A stretch of 25,313 nucleotides of DNA, taken from the IMG/VR virus record IMGVR_UViG_3300048921_000065, positions 1 through 25,313 of that record; one strand, 5' to 3'. Made by a program: the position numbers and the translations under genes. The notes under the pieces are model-generated. The model was not told the DNA's origin, made no database searches, and saw only the letters and a program-made list of their open reading frames with translations. Position 1 is the stretch's first letter; each line of letters opens with the position of its first letter. Origin of the DNA: a virus. Below, piece by piece: positions 7,222-14,863 of the stretch.

Positions 7222-7631
7222 CCGCTTATGCAACATTGTCCGATCTGCTCGAACGCGCGGGCGAGGACGAAATCCTCCAGGTCGCCGACCGCGATCGCGA
7301 CGGCGCTGCAGATCCGGACGTGGTCGACAAGGCCATTGCGACCGCTGGCACTGAAATCGACGGCTACATCGGCACCCGGTATCAGTTGCCGCTGCCAGCC
7401 GTTCCCGGCCTCGTCAACACCTGGGCCGTGTCGATCGCGCGCTACCACCTCCATCTTAATGGCGCTCCAGACCATGTCGTTCGTGACTGGAAAGCTGCCA
7501 TGGACGCCCTGAAGGACGTCGCGGCCGGCAAGATCAATCTTCCGTTTGATGACGCCAGTCAGCAGCCGAGCGACGGCGCGGGCCGCGTCACTCTCGTAAG
7601 GCCAGATTTCAACTACGAGGGCTTTCTGTGA
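7218..7631 (+). CDS. Mu gp36-like head-tail connector protein (DUF1320)
   Basis: The 137-residue product has the DUF1320 layout: YATLSDLLERAGEDEILQVAD at the start, a GAADPDVVDKAIATAGTEID helix, then GYIGTRYQLPLP, and a helix with WAVSIARYHLHL. Such proteins form part of the neck between head and tail. Start and stop both overlap neighbours (ATGA with the Acb2-like gene; GTGA with the next), so the three genes are probably translated in series. The C-terminus RVTLVRPDFNYEGFL is typical of the family. Confidence 0.85.
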   Translation: MTAYATLSDLLERAGEDEILQVADRDRDGAADPDVVDKAIATAGTEIDGYIGTRYQLPLPAVPGLVNTWAVSIARYHLHLNGAPDHVVRDWKAAMDALKDVAAGKINLPFDDASQQPSDGAGRVTLVRPDFNYEGFL

Positions 7632-8050
7632 TCACCGCCGTCGCCAATCGCCTGAAGGACAAGACGACCCTGACCGAGGTTCTGACAGCCGAGGATCTGG
7701 AGTCGTTATCGAATGGCGTCATGCCGAGGAACCGCACGGTATTCGTCCTGCCGTTTCGCGAGAGTGCCCAGCCCAACCAGTATGCCACCGGAACCTTCCG
7801 GCAGACGATCGAAGTCTGGTTCCTGACCGCGTTCTTCATTCGCCGTTACGACGACGCCCGAGGTGGCGACCGTGTCAGTGAATTCGAAGCGACCCGCGAC
7901 GAGATCGAGGCGGCTCTTGGCGGCTGGCAGTGGGATGAACACGAGGAACTGGTGGAAATGGTCGCCAGCCAGGCGAGCGCCGCACTCGGCAAAGGCACCA
8001 GCATCTTCGTTCACACCTGGAAGACCACACGAACCCTGGAGACAGCATGA
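7628..8050 (+). CDS. Mu gp37-like tail terminator / head-tail joining protein
   Basis: The 140-residue product fits the gp37 family: an N-terminal helix (VANRLKDKTTLTEVLTAEDL), beta strands with VFVLPFRESAQPNQYATG and FRQTIEVWFLTAFFIRR, and a helix with EFEATRDEIEAALGGW. Proteins of this kind cap the tail tube and join it to the neck. It starts with GTG at 7628, overlapping the gp36 stop (GTGA), and its stop overlaps the next ATG. The assignment rests on position and pattern. Confidence 0.75.
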   Translation: MITAVANRLKDKTTLTEVLTAEDLESLSNGVMPRNRTVFVLPFRESAQPNQYATGTFRQTIEVWFLTAFFIRRYDDARGGDRVSEFEATRDEIEAALGGWQWDEHEELVEMVASQASAALGKGTSIFVHTWKTTRTLETA

Positions 8051-8217
8051 CGCTCCCTCATCAAGGCGGCTCCTATCGCCGCGAAAAGGACGGCAGCCTG
8101 AAGCGTATCGATGCGGAAGTCGATGCCCCGGCCGTGATTGAACAAGAGGCCGAAAAGCCGGCCGACACCGAAACCGCGCCGAAGGAAGAGCCCACGGCCA
8201 GAAAGGGAAAGGCCTGA
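8047..8217 (+). CDS. Small phage protein (Mu gp38 position), 56 residues
   Basis: This short gene lies in the four-base overlap ATGA with gp37 and ends three bases before the tail tube gene, so it is likely real. The product begins LPHQGGSYRREKDGSLKR, a pattern common in small proteins at this place in transposable phages, followed by a charged, probably disordered tail rich in A, E, P and K (EAEKPADTETAPKEEP). No function is known to me. It contains no hydrophobic segment. Confidence 0.65.
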   Translation: MTLPHQGGSYRREKDGSLKRIDAEVDAPAVIEQEAEKPADTETAPKEEPTARKGKA

Positions 8218-8220
8218 TCC

Positions 8221-9150
8221 ATGACCAAGTACGCAAGAAATAAAGCCCTGCTGGTGGGGATCGAGGCCGCCTACGGCGAAGATGCAACGCCGACCGGCGC
8301 GCTCAACGCCATTCAGGCATCGAACTTCAACTTCGAGCCTTCGGTTGGCCAGGACGTTAGCCGCGATCTCATTTTGCCCTGGATGGGGCACCAGGGCGTC
8401 ATCCTGACCGGCAACTATGCCAGGATCGCCTACGATGTCGAAGTTGCCGGATCTGGAGCTGCCGGCACTGCGCCGGCCTACGGTCCCTGCCTGCGTTCTT
8501 GCGGCATGGCCGAGGTGATCACGGCGGGCACCGACGTGAAGTACAATCCGATTTCGAACGGCTTCGAATCCTCGACCCACTATTTCGTCAATGATGGCAT
8601 CAAGCACATCATGATCGGTTGCCGTGGTTCTTGGAAATTGAACTTTCAGCCATCGCAGATCGCCCGCTGGACTTACACCATGACTGGCCTGCTCGGGACG
8701 ATCACGGATTCCCCTATGCCGGCCGGCATGGATCTGACGAAGTTCATCAAGCCGGTTCCGGTCTCAAAGGCAAACACCACATTCTCGCTCTTCGGTTATG
8801 CCGGCGCATGCGAAGCCTTCTCCTTCGATCTCGGCGCGGACATTCAACCGCGGCTGCTCATCAATGCCGAAAGCGTTGAATATGTCGATCGGCAGATGGT
8901 CGGTCAGGCCACGATGGCTGCCGCTTCGCTCGCGACCATCGACTGGTTCGGCAAGGCCGCCGCGCACGAGACTGGAGCCATGGCGGCACAGCATGGCACG
9001 GTTGCCGGCAACATCGTCGGCTTCAGCGGCACGAAGTTCCAGCTCGGACGTCCGAGCTACGCCGAAAACCAGAAGATCATCAACAACCAGCTCTCGTTGA
9101 TGGCGCTGCCGACAGCCGGCAACGACGAGTTTGTCATCACCGTGAAGTAA
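8221..9150 (+). CDS. Major tail tube protein (siphovirus type)
   Basis: The 309-residue product matches tail tube proteins of B3/D3112-like phages in size and style: start YARNKALLVGIEAAYGEDATPTG, then LPWMGHQGVILTGNYARI, LRSCGMAEVI, and MIGCRGSWKLNFQPSQIA followed by WTYTMTGLLGTI. Subunits stack into the hollow tube through which DNA passes. There is no sheath gene before it, as there would be in Mu, which points to a non-contractile tail. It is followed by the tail chaperone pair, the usual order in siphophages. Confidence 0.78.
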   Translation: MTKYARNKALLVGIEAAYGEDATPTGALNAIQASNFNFEPSVGQDVSRDLILPWMGHQGVILTGNYARIAYDVEVAGSGAAGTAPAYGPCLRSCGMAEVITAGTDVKYNPISNGFESSTHYFVNDGIKHIMIGCRGSWKLNFQPSQIARWTYTMTGLLGTITDSPMPAGMDLTKFIKPVPVSKANTTFSLFGYAGACEAFSFDLGADIQPRLLINAESVEYVDRQMVGQATMAAASLATIDWFGKAAAHETGAMAAQHGTVAGNIVGFSGTKFQLGRPSYAENQKIINNQLSLMALPTAGNDEFVITVK

Positions 9151-9171
9151 GTTTCAAAGGGCCTTTAAAGC

Positions 9172-9621
9172 ATGTTCAAGCTCGTTAAAAATCTCGCGAC
9201 CTGGTGGCCGGTGACCGTCCTGGAGCCCGACGACAGCAATCCAGGCACGCTCATTGAGCGAACGTTCCAGGCTCAGATCGTCATCCGTAGCCGCGACGAG
9301 GCGAAGGCGCTGCAGGAAAAACGCAACGCCCTGCTGAAGCAGTTGCCCGGATCAGAAGACTACCTGAAGGACTATGCGGCTGCGACGGCGAAAGCCGAGG
9401 AAATCAACGCGGCGATCGACGCCCACGACCGTGAGGTGTTCCATCTCAACATCACGAACTGGAAGGATGTCGTTGCCTATGACGGGGAGACGCCGCTCGC
9501 ATTCTCCTCCGAAGCTCTCGACATGGCGCTGAACCTCGATCGTGTTCGGCTGGCATTGGTCGCGGCATATGATGAGGCGGTCTCCAACGACAAGGCCCGC
9601 CTGGGAAACTCCAAAGCCTAG
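9172..9621 (+). CDS. Tail assembly chaperone (lambda gpG-like)
   Basis: The 149-residue helical product lies between the tail tube and the tape measure, the position of gpG-type chaperones that coat the tape measure during tail assembly. Features are ATWWPVTVLEPDDSN, RTFQAQIVIRSRDEAKALQE and ITNWKDVVAYDGETPLAFS, with a helical C-terminus. Seven codons before its stop it carries the heptamer GGGAAAC in the correct reading phase for a -1 frameshift, and the shifted frame is open into the next gene. The ATG lacks a close ribosome binding site; AAAGGG is about 12 bases upstream. Confidence 0.75.
   Translation: MFKLVKNLATWWPVTVLEPDDSNPGTLIERTFQAQIVIRSRDEAKALQEKRNALLKQLPGSEDYLKDYAAATAKAEEINAAIDAHDREVFHLNITNWKDVVAYDGETPLAFSSEALDMALNLDRVRLALVAAYDEAVSNDKARLGNSKA
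9603..9609 (+). promoter_or_regulatory. Slippery heptamer for programmed -1 frameshift (G to GT type)
   Basis: GGGAAAC lies in phase as G_GGA_AAC, the X_XXY_YYZ form needed for tandem -1 slippage; lambda uses GGGAAAG at the same stage of tail assembly. After the shift the frame runs without stop through 9621-9677 and joins the DUF1799 ORF in frame. The fusion would read ..ARLGKLQSLAKSW... and end at 9980. Confidence 0.75.
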
Positions 9622-9645
9622 CCAAGAGCTGGGCGCTGAAGAAGA

Positions 9646-9672
9646 CAGGCCGGATCGATCGGAGCCGGCCTG
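9646..9672 (+). other. Hairpin downstream of the slippery site
   Basis: CAGGCCGG (9646-9653) and CCGGCCTG (9665-9672) pair perfectly over an 11-base loop. It begins 36 bases after the heptamer, further than the usual 5 to 9 bases for a stimulatory structure, so its role in frameshifting is uncertain. It lies entirely in the region read only after the shift. It could also hide the start of the downstream ORF. Confidence 0.45.
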
Positions 9673-9677
9673 ACACC

Positions 9678-9980
9678 ATGACCGACAGCCTCCGCAACGA
9701 GTTCGCCGAATTAGGCGTGCGGATCCTGGAGGTAGAGGCAGAAGACGACGACATCGATGTCGTCGCGGACTGCAATTGGGAAAGCCTGATGGCTTTCCTC
9801 GCCTGCGATTCACAATGGCGCACCTGTTCGATCGGAATGGCCGGCATGGCTTGGATCGGTCTCGTCTACGAGGGGTGCGACGTGGCGCTGCGCCGGGGCG
9901 GATTTCCTGACGAAGTTTGGGACGATCTCCAACTGATGGAGAAGACGGCGCTACCGGTGCTGAACAGTGGAGATGATTGA
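9678..9980 (+). CDS. DUF1799 tail protein, likely the T part of a G-T frameshift fusion
   Basis: The visible ORF encodes 100 residues with the DUF1799-like pattern (VWPENWESLMAF-like WESLMAFLACDSQWR, GMAWIGLVYEGCDVALRRGG). Such proteins follow the chaperone and precede the tape measure in B3-like phages. The reading frame is open upstream to the slippery site and its own ATG has only GGAG 13 bases before it, so I think the main product is the -1 fusion with the chaperone (9172-9609, then 9609-9980). The stop overlaps the tape measure start as TGATG. A perfect 20-base palindrome (9746-9765) and an eight-base-arm inverted repeat (9779-9798) lie inside it. Confidence 0.75.
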   Translation: MTDSLRNEFAELGVRILEVEAEDDDIDVVADCNWESLMAFLACDSQWRTCSIGMAGMAWIGLVYEGCDVALRRGGFPDEVWDDLQLMEKTALPVLNSGDD

Positions 9981-12900
9981 TGGTTTCGCCTCTTAAACTT
10001 GCCGCCGTCGTCACACTCGATACCAGTCAAGTTCCTGCCGGCGTCCAGAACACCAAGCAAGCCTTTGCCGGGATCGGAACCTCGGCCGAGGCCAATGCTG
10101 CCAAGATCCAGAAGCTCGTCGACGCGCAGCTGAAGATCAACCAACCAGCCGCAAACCTCAATTCTCGCGCCGCTGACATAGCTGCCTATGGTCAGGAGCT
10201 GAACCGCCTCACCGCAAAATTCGATCCGCTCTTTGCCGCGCAGACGAAGTTTCGGGCCTCGCTCGAGGAAATCAACCGAGCGCAAAGCGTCGGCGCGATT
10301 ACAGCCTCTCAGGCCATCGATCTGCGCCTGCGAGAAAAAGCGGCCTATGATAGCCTCGCATCCTCGATCGCGAATGCGGCCAATGCGAGAAAGGCTTTCG
10401 CCCAGGCGGTTGTCGACCGCGTGACCATTGCGCCCGACCGTGGTGCCGACATCGCCGCGTACGGTCAGCAGCTCGATGCGTTGCGCGCCAAGTACAACCC
10501 GCTCTATGCTGTCATCACGAGCTACAAATCCGCCGTCGCCGATATTCGAGAGGCCCACAAGGTCGGTGCGATCTCTGCAGACGAAATGACCGAGGCGTTG
10601 AACCGCCAGCGCCGCGCTGCGCTGGCCGCGATCGACGCCACCAAAGGCAGGATGAGCGACACCGGGCCAGGCGCACAGTTCCGCCGCCAGAACCTAACCT
10701 ATCAGCTCTTCGATATTGGTCAGACGGCCTTTATGGGCATGAACCCGGCGATGATTGCCGCACAGCAGGGTCCGCAGATCCTGCAGCTCTATGCTGGTCA
10801 AGGCGGCATCAACGCGGCGCTGAAAGATTTCGGCTCTCTGGCCTCCAGCGCGGCTCGCTTCATCAATCCTCTGACGGTCGGCGTCGCCGCGACCTCGGCC
10901 GCGCTTGTGCTGGGCGGCAAAGCCTGGAGCGACTATCTGAACTCCATCAAGGCGGTCGAAACCGCGTCTGCTGGTCTCGGTCGCGCTGTAGCCGGTAGCG
11001 CTTCCGATATGGAGCGGGCCGCACAGGCCGGCGCAAGTGCTGCCAACATTTCCGTCAAGTCAGCGCGCGCGATGGAGGCGCAATTCCTTTCGACGGGTCG
11101 CATTGGATCCGAGAACTTCGAAAAACTGATTGCGATCTCGAAGAACTTCGGTGCGACGGTCGGCGTGGACCCACAGCAGGCCGGCGCCATGCTGGCGGAG
11201 ATGTTCGCCGATCCGGCCAAGGCGGCTCAGACGCTCTATAGACAATACGGGCTGATCGATGGAGCGACGGCCGACTATGCCACGCGGTTGGCAAGTCAGA
11301 ACAGGCTTTCGGAAGCGCAGTCCGTCATCCTCGATAATCTTCCAGGTCGTCTCGCAAAGGCGGCAGAGGCCACGACCTTGCTCGGCCGGGCATGGGAAAA
11401 TGTCGCCAATTGGGCTAGCCGCGCCTACGATTGGACCGGCAAAGCCATTGATCGGCAGTTCACCGCGCCGTCACTTGCGGAGCGGACGCAAGAGGCACAG
11501 CAAAGGCTTGCCGACGCGAAGAGAACGCGTGACAGGGCGGCTGGCGGTTGGATCAGCTCGGTAACCGGATACAATCCGGCGCAAGCCGATGTCGATCGTT
11601 ACCAAGCCGATGCCGACAAACTGCAAAAGCAGCTCAACGAGCAAGAGCAGAAGGCAGCGAAGGAACGCGCTGATGCCGCTGCCCGCCAGGCGGGGGCCGC
11701 TGCTGTCGGGATCGCCCAGGCATCTCCCGCGAATGCCGATCTGCTCCAACGTCAGTCCCTGGAAGACAGCATTGCGGCCCTCCGGAAGGGGGCCAGCGCT
11801 CCGGATTTGAGCGCCGATCAGCAGACGCAGATCAACGATGCGATCAAGGCGAAAACCGTCCTTCTCGATGCGCTGAAGAACAAGCAGGAGACGCTTAACC
11901 AGATCGACGCCCTGGACATCAAGATCCAGAATGAGCGTAACCCTGCGATCCGTGCCAACCTCGTCGAACAGCAGACGCGCCTGCAGCTTAGCCTGCAGGA
12001 AGTAAACGCGGATCAGGCTGCGGCCAAGGCTGCCGAAGAGCGCAACAAGGTCATCCAGGAAACAATCTCGTCCGCCCAGGCGCAGGCCGGCGACATGAAT
12101 TACGAGATCGGCGTCCGGCAGAAGTTGAACGCCATGGTGGCGGCTGGCACGATCACCAGCGACGATGCGCAGCGTAAGCTCCAGGAGGAATTGCAGCTCA
12201 GGCCGTTGATCGCCGCCGCCGCGACTCTGGAGGGTGAAAAGAAGCAGGAGCTGCTCAACGTTATCGAGGCTTTGCGCGCCGGCTACGAGGGTCTGTCGGC
12301 CGCCGAAAAGCAGGCCTCGGCAAATGACTATATCCGTTCGCAGCAGGACAAGCTTCAAGTCTTGCGCGCGCAGCAAGCCGTCGTTGGCGAGAGCGAGGCG
12401 GTGCAGACCCGCGTCAACGCGCTCGTCCAGGCCGAGCAGGATATCCGCAACAAGGGCCTTGATGCAGCAGGGCAGCAGGCGCAGGCGATCCGTGCCAACG
12501 CCGCCGCGATCGCCGACGCGAACACCCAGCTCGAAAGGTCTAAAGACGCCTGGAATACCTACAAGCAAGCCGGCGAAAGCGCGATCGACACGCTCTTTAG
12601 CGGCGACAAGGATATCGGCAAGAAGCTCGCCAACACCTTTCTCGATCTGACCAAACAACTGGTCGTGACCAATCCGCTAAAGAATATGCTCTTCGGCACG
12701 AACTACGGCACGATCGAGGATCTGTTGAGCGGAAAGAAGTCGGGCGGCGGCATTCTTGGGGGGCTCGGCCAGAATGTCGCGTCCATGAACGTGACCGCCG
12801 CAACGGTGACGATCAACGGTGGCCTTGGCGGTGGCCTCGACCTGTTCGGCAAGTCCTCAGAGACGACGGGTAGCATCACCCGGCTGCTCGCGCCCGCGAA

Positions 12901-13975
12901 CAACAATAGCAGTTCTCCGGCTGCGACCGGCAGCATTGCGTCGTATATCGCCCAGGCGGCAACGTCGCGCGGCATCGATCCGAACATTGCACTTCGCGTG
13001 GCAAAGTCCGAGGGCGGGCTGAGCAGCTGGAACATGCAGTCGAGCGTGTTCAAGAACGGCGTGCAGGAGCCGTCCTTCGGGCCATTCCAGCTCTACACGG
13101 GCGGCGGCCTCGGTAACGCCTTTATGGCGAAGACCGGCCTCGATCCTCGGATCGCCGCCAATGGACCGGCCGGCGTCGATTTCGCGCTCGATTATGCTTC
13201 GAAGAACGGTTGGGGATCTTGGTACGGCGCGGCAAAGGCCGGCGTCGGCAACTTCGATGGTATCGGCAAAGTCAACACTTCCCTTAACCAGCTCAGCGGC
13301 TCCGTTTCATCCGCCGCAGGAAGCGTCGGTGGCTTGTCCTCGGCAACAGGAACCGCCGCCAACGGGCTAACGACCTTCGGCGGTGGTCTCGACCAGTTCG
13401 GTAACAAGCTGGCCTCGACGGTGACGGGAGGGGGACAAGCCGGATCGGGCGGCGGCCTGTTCGGTGGCCTGTTCGGCGGCCTCGGCAAACTCTTCGGTTT
13501 TGGCGGCGGCAGCGGCTTTAACATCGGCTCAAGTGCGACCCTGCCAACGTCTGGCTTTGACCCCTTTGCCGCTTACGCCGGATTTGACAGTGGCGGCTAC
13601 ACCGGCCCGGGCGGCAAATACGAACCGGCCGGCATCGTGCATAAGGGCGAGGTTGTCTTCAGCCAGGCCGACGTTGCTCGCAACGGCGGTGTTGCTGTCG
13701 TCGATGCGATGCGTCTTGGCAAGCGCGGTTATGCCGATGGCGGCGCGGTCGACGTGATGCCTATGGGGCTGCCGCGCAGCGCTACCACCAATTCCAACGC
13801 CGCCGGCACAGTCCATCGCACCGAAATGAACGTCTCTCTGGACGTGGCTGGTGCCGACAGCAAGGATGCCGAGGCCGCTGGCTACGCCGGCATGCGGCGG
13901 GCGTTGGAAGAGTTCAGCGACCACGTGCTGCCGGGTCGCGTCCAGGAAATTAATGAGAAACCTCGGTGGCGCTGA
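9980..13975 (+). CDS. Tail tape measure protein with embedded transglycosylase-like domain
   Basis: The tape measure sets tail length and leaves the tail with the DNA. Its 1331 residues predict a long tail. Residues about 229-494 match the prophage tail length tape measure domain (FRRQNLTYQLFDIGQTAF, MIAAQQGPQILQLYAGQG, hydrophobic PLTVGVAATSAALVLGG). Residues 500-900 are long charged helices. Residues about 985-1095 resemble a lytic transglycosylase: a helix with RGIDPNIALRVAKSEGG (E1011 the likely acid), SFGPFQLY, and a later NGWGSWYGAAKAG. The C-terminus has the usual SGGYTGPGGKYEPAGIVHKG motif. I use ATG 9980, which overlaps the previous stop (TGATG) and follows GGAG (9969-9972); an in-frame TTG lies one codon earlier. 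Confidence 0.9.
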   Translation: MVSPLKLAAVVTLDTSQVPAGVQNTKQAFAGIGTSAEANAAKIQKLVDAQLKINQPAANLNSRAADIAAYGQELNRLTAKFDPLFAAQTKFRASLEEINRAQSVGAITASQAIDLRLREKAAYDSLASSIANAANARKAFAQAVVDRVTIAPDRGADIAAYGQQLDALRAKYNPLYAVITSYKSAVADIREAHKVGAISADEMTEALNRQRRAALAAIDATKGRMSDTGPGAQFRRQNLTYQLFDIGQTAFMGMNPAMIAAQQGPQILQLYAGQGGINAALKDFGSLASSAARFINPLTVGVAATSAALVLGGKAWSDYLNSIKAVETASAGLGRAVAGSASDMERAAQAGASAANISVKSARAMEAQFLSTGRIGSENFEKLIAISKNFGATVGVDPQQAGAMLAEMFADPAKAAQTLYRQYGLIDGATADYATRLASQNRLSEAQSVILDNLPGRLAKAAEATTLLGRAWENVANWASRAYDWTGKAIDRQFTAPSLAERTQEAQQRLADAKRTRDRAAGGWISSVTGYNPAQADVDRYQADADKLQKQLNEQEQKAAKERADAAARQAGAAAVGIAQASPANADLLQRQSLEDSIAALRKGASAPDLSADQQTQINDAIKAKTVLLDALKNKQETLNQIDALDIKIQNERNPAIRANLVEQQTRLQLSLQEVNADQAAAKAAEERNKVIQETISSAQAQAGDMNYEIGVRQKLNAMVAAGTITSDDAQRKLQEELQLRPLIAAAATLEGEKKQELLNVIEALRAGYEGLSAAEKQASANDYIRSQQDKLQVLRAQQAVVGESEAVQTRVNALVQAEQDIRNKGLDAAGQQAQAIRANAAAIADANTQLERSKDAWNTYKQAGESAIDTLFSGDKDIGKKLANTFLDLTKQLVVTNPLKNMLFGTNYGTIEDLLSGKKSGGGILGGLGQNVASMNVTAATVTINGGLGGGLDLFGKSSETTGSITRLLAPANNNSSSPAATGSIASYIAQAATSRGIDPNIALRVAKSEGGLSSWNMQSSVFKNGVQEPSFGPFQLYTGGGLGNAFMAKTGLDPRIAANGPAGVDFALDYASKNGWGSWYGAAKAGVGNFDGIGKVNTSLNQLSGSVSSAAGSVGGLSSATGTAANGLTTFGGGLDQFGNKLASTVTGGGQAGSGGGLFGGLFGGLGKLFGFGGGSGFNIGSSATLPTSGFDPFAAYAGFDSGGYTGPGGKYEPAGIVHKGEVVFSQADVARNGGVAVVDAMRLGKRGYADGGAVDVMPMGLPRSATTNSNAAGTVHRTEMNVSLDVAGADSKDAEAAGYAGMRRALEEFSDHVLPGRVQEINEKPRWR

Positions 13976-14001
13976 TGGCGGTTCTTTCGCTGTTTGATAG
14001 T

Positions 14002-14115
14002 TTGCCCAGACATACGTCTGTGATATGTATCGAGCCGGCCGTCACCGAAAGCTTAGGTCTCACCCGAAAGCGCTATCGGCTGTCTTGACCTGGTGCGCCG
14101 GGGCATCTTCGCCCC
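14002..14115 (+). promoter_or_regulatory. Candidate late promoter block upstream of tail hub genes (PP-like), with palindrome
   Basis: This block matches the one before gene I in order and spacing within one base: TTGCCC (14002), CTGTGATATG (14018-14027), CACCCGAAAGC and TCGGCTGT (14061-14083), and ATCT (14105-14108) eight bases before an ATG. The core CCGAAAGCGCTATCGG (14064-14079) has eight-base arms with one mismatch. A further CACCGAAAGC lies 19 bases upstream (14043), a possible second half-site. Mu has late promoter PP among its tail genes. I infer a second promoter under the same activator. Confidence 0.5.
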
Positions 14116-14223
14116 ATGACAAAGCGCCTCAAAAAGCACTCTTCAAATGTGGTTACGGTCCAAGTTTCGCCGCTTGCCGATCGCTTGCGTGATATCGGCG
14201 CGCGCGGTCCGAGGTGGCGCTGA
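14116..14223 (+). CDS. Possible 35-residue leader peptide coupled to the tail gene
   Basis: An ATG at 14116 opens a 35-codon frame reading MTKRLKKHSSNVVTVQV and ending in RWR, very basic at both ends. Its stop overlaps the start of the next tail gene (TGATG), so its translation could deliver ribosomes to that gene. The ATG sits at the same distance from the palindrome as the protease I start does in the other block (52 bases from palindrome start to ATG here, 53 there). It has no ribosome binding site, as expected if the transcript starts at or near the ATG. No similarity is recognised. Confidence 0.4.
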   Translation: MTKRLKKHSSNVVTVQVSPLADRLRDIGARGPRWR

Positions 14224-14861
14224 TGGCCGCACTTCCGCTTGAGCAGGTATTTGATTTCCTCCCGATTGCATCGGTCGATTGGAATATCCAGCGCAATGAC
14301 GAACTGTCGGGCGCGGGCAGCGGCGACATGTGGACGGCCGAATTATCGGACCCGCTCTGGGTCGGCGAAGTCACGCTGGGCGTTGGCCGCAACGATGAGC
14401 TGAAGCAAGCGGCTGCGCGTATTCGCTCCCTTCGCGGCACGCAAGTCGCCTTCATGATGTGCGACCCGATCAGCCAATATCCGCAGGCCGATCGGGATGG
14501 CTCCATCCTCGGCAATGCCGTGATCACGCTCCGGACGATTGGCCCCGATCGCATCACCGCCCGCATGAAGGGCTTTCCGCCCGGCTATGTCCTGACGGTC
14601 GGCGACAAGCTGCAGATCAACTATCAGGATCTCGTTGCCTTTGTCGAAGTCGGCGCGACAGGTACGGCCGACGCTGCCGGCAATCTCGACGCGCCGATCT
14701 ATCCAAATCTTCCGTCGTCCTTCACGGCCGACAGCCTCGTCGTCGTTAAGCGCCCCGCCTGTCCGGTCATCATTGAACCGGAGAGCCACAAGGCCGGCAC
14801 CGCTGCGCGAAGCGTGACGAACGGCGCTGGCTTCAAGGTTCTGCAGAAAAGGAGATCCTGA
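14223..14861 (+). CDS. Minor tail / distal tail protein
   Basis: The 212-residue product follows the tape measure and precedes the hub proteins, where siphophages encode the distal tail protein. It has a beta-rich pattern (MWTAELSDPLWVGEVTLGVG, VTLRTIGPDRITARMKGFPP) and closes with GAGFKVLQKRRS. The motif ELKQAAARIRSLRGTQVAF with FMMCDPISQYPQAD resembles proteins in this place in B3-like phages, from memory. The start ATG overlaps the leader ORF stop. The product should be in the baseplate or tip, but the exact role is inferred from order only. Confidence 0.6.
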   Translation: MAALPLEQVFDFLPIASVDWNIQRNDELSGAGSGDMWTAELSDPLWVGEVTLGVGRNDELKQAAARIRSLRGTQVAFMMCDPISQYPQADRDGSILGNAVITLRTIGPDRITARMKGFPPGYVLTVGDKLQINYQDLVAFVEVGATGTADAAGNLDAPIYPNLPSSFTADSLVVVKRPACPVIIEPESHKAGTAARSVTNGAGFKVLQKRRS

Positions 14862-14863
14862 CC

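Larger units (their letters stand above)
13965..14227 (+). repeat. 15-bp direct repeat flanking the second promoter block
   Basis: GGTGGCGCTGATGGC occurs at 13965-13979 (end of the tape measure, reading RWR-stop and an ATG) and again at 14213-14227 (end of the leader ORF, again RWR-stop and the ATG of the next tail gene). The segment after the first copy also resembles the start of the next gene (MAVLSLFDSLP against MAALPLEQVFDFLP); it is an ORF of 37 codons, 13975-14088. I infer a local duplication that placed the promoter block between two copies of the old gene junction. Confidence 0.6.

Noticed and set aside
11471-12658. Long minus-strand frame (395 codons) inside the tape measure
   Set aside because: Long helical, GC-rich coding regions often leave antisense frames open; it shows only low-complexity leucine and arginine patterns and no start signal.
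13975-14088. 37-codon ORF directly after the tape measure as a separate gene
   Set aside because: It resembles a decayed copy of the next gene's start and runs through the promoter block, so it is better read as a duplication remnant.
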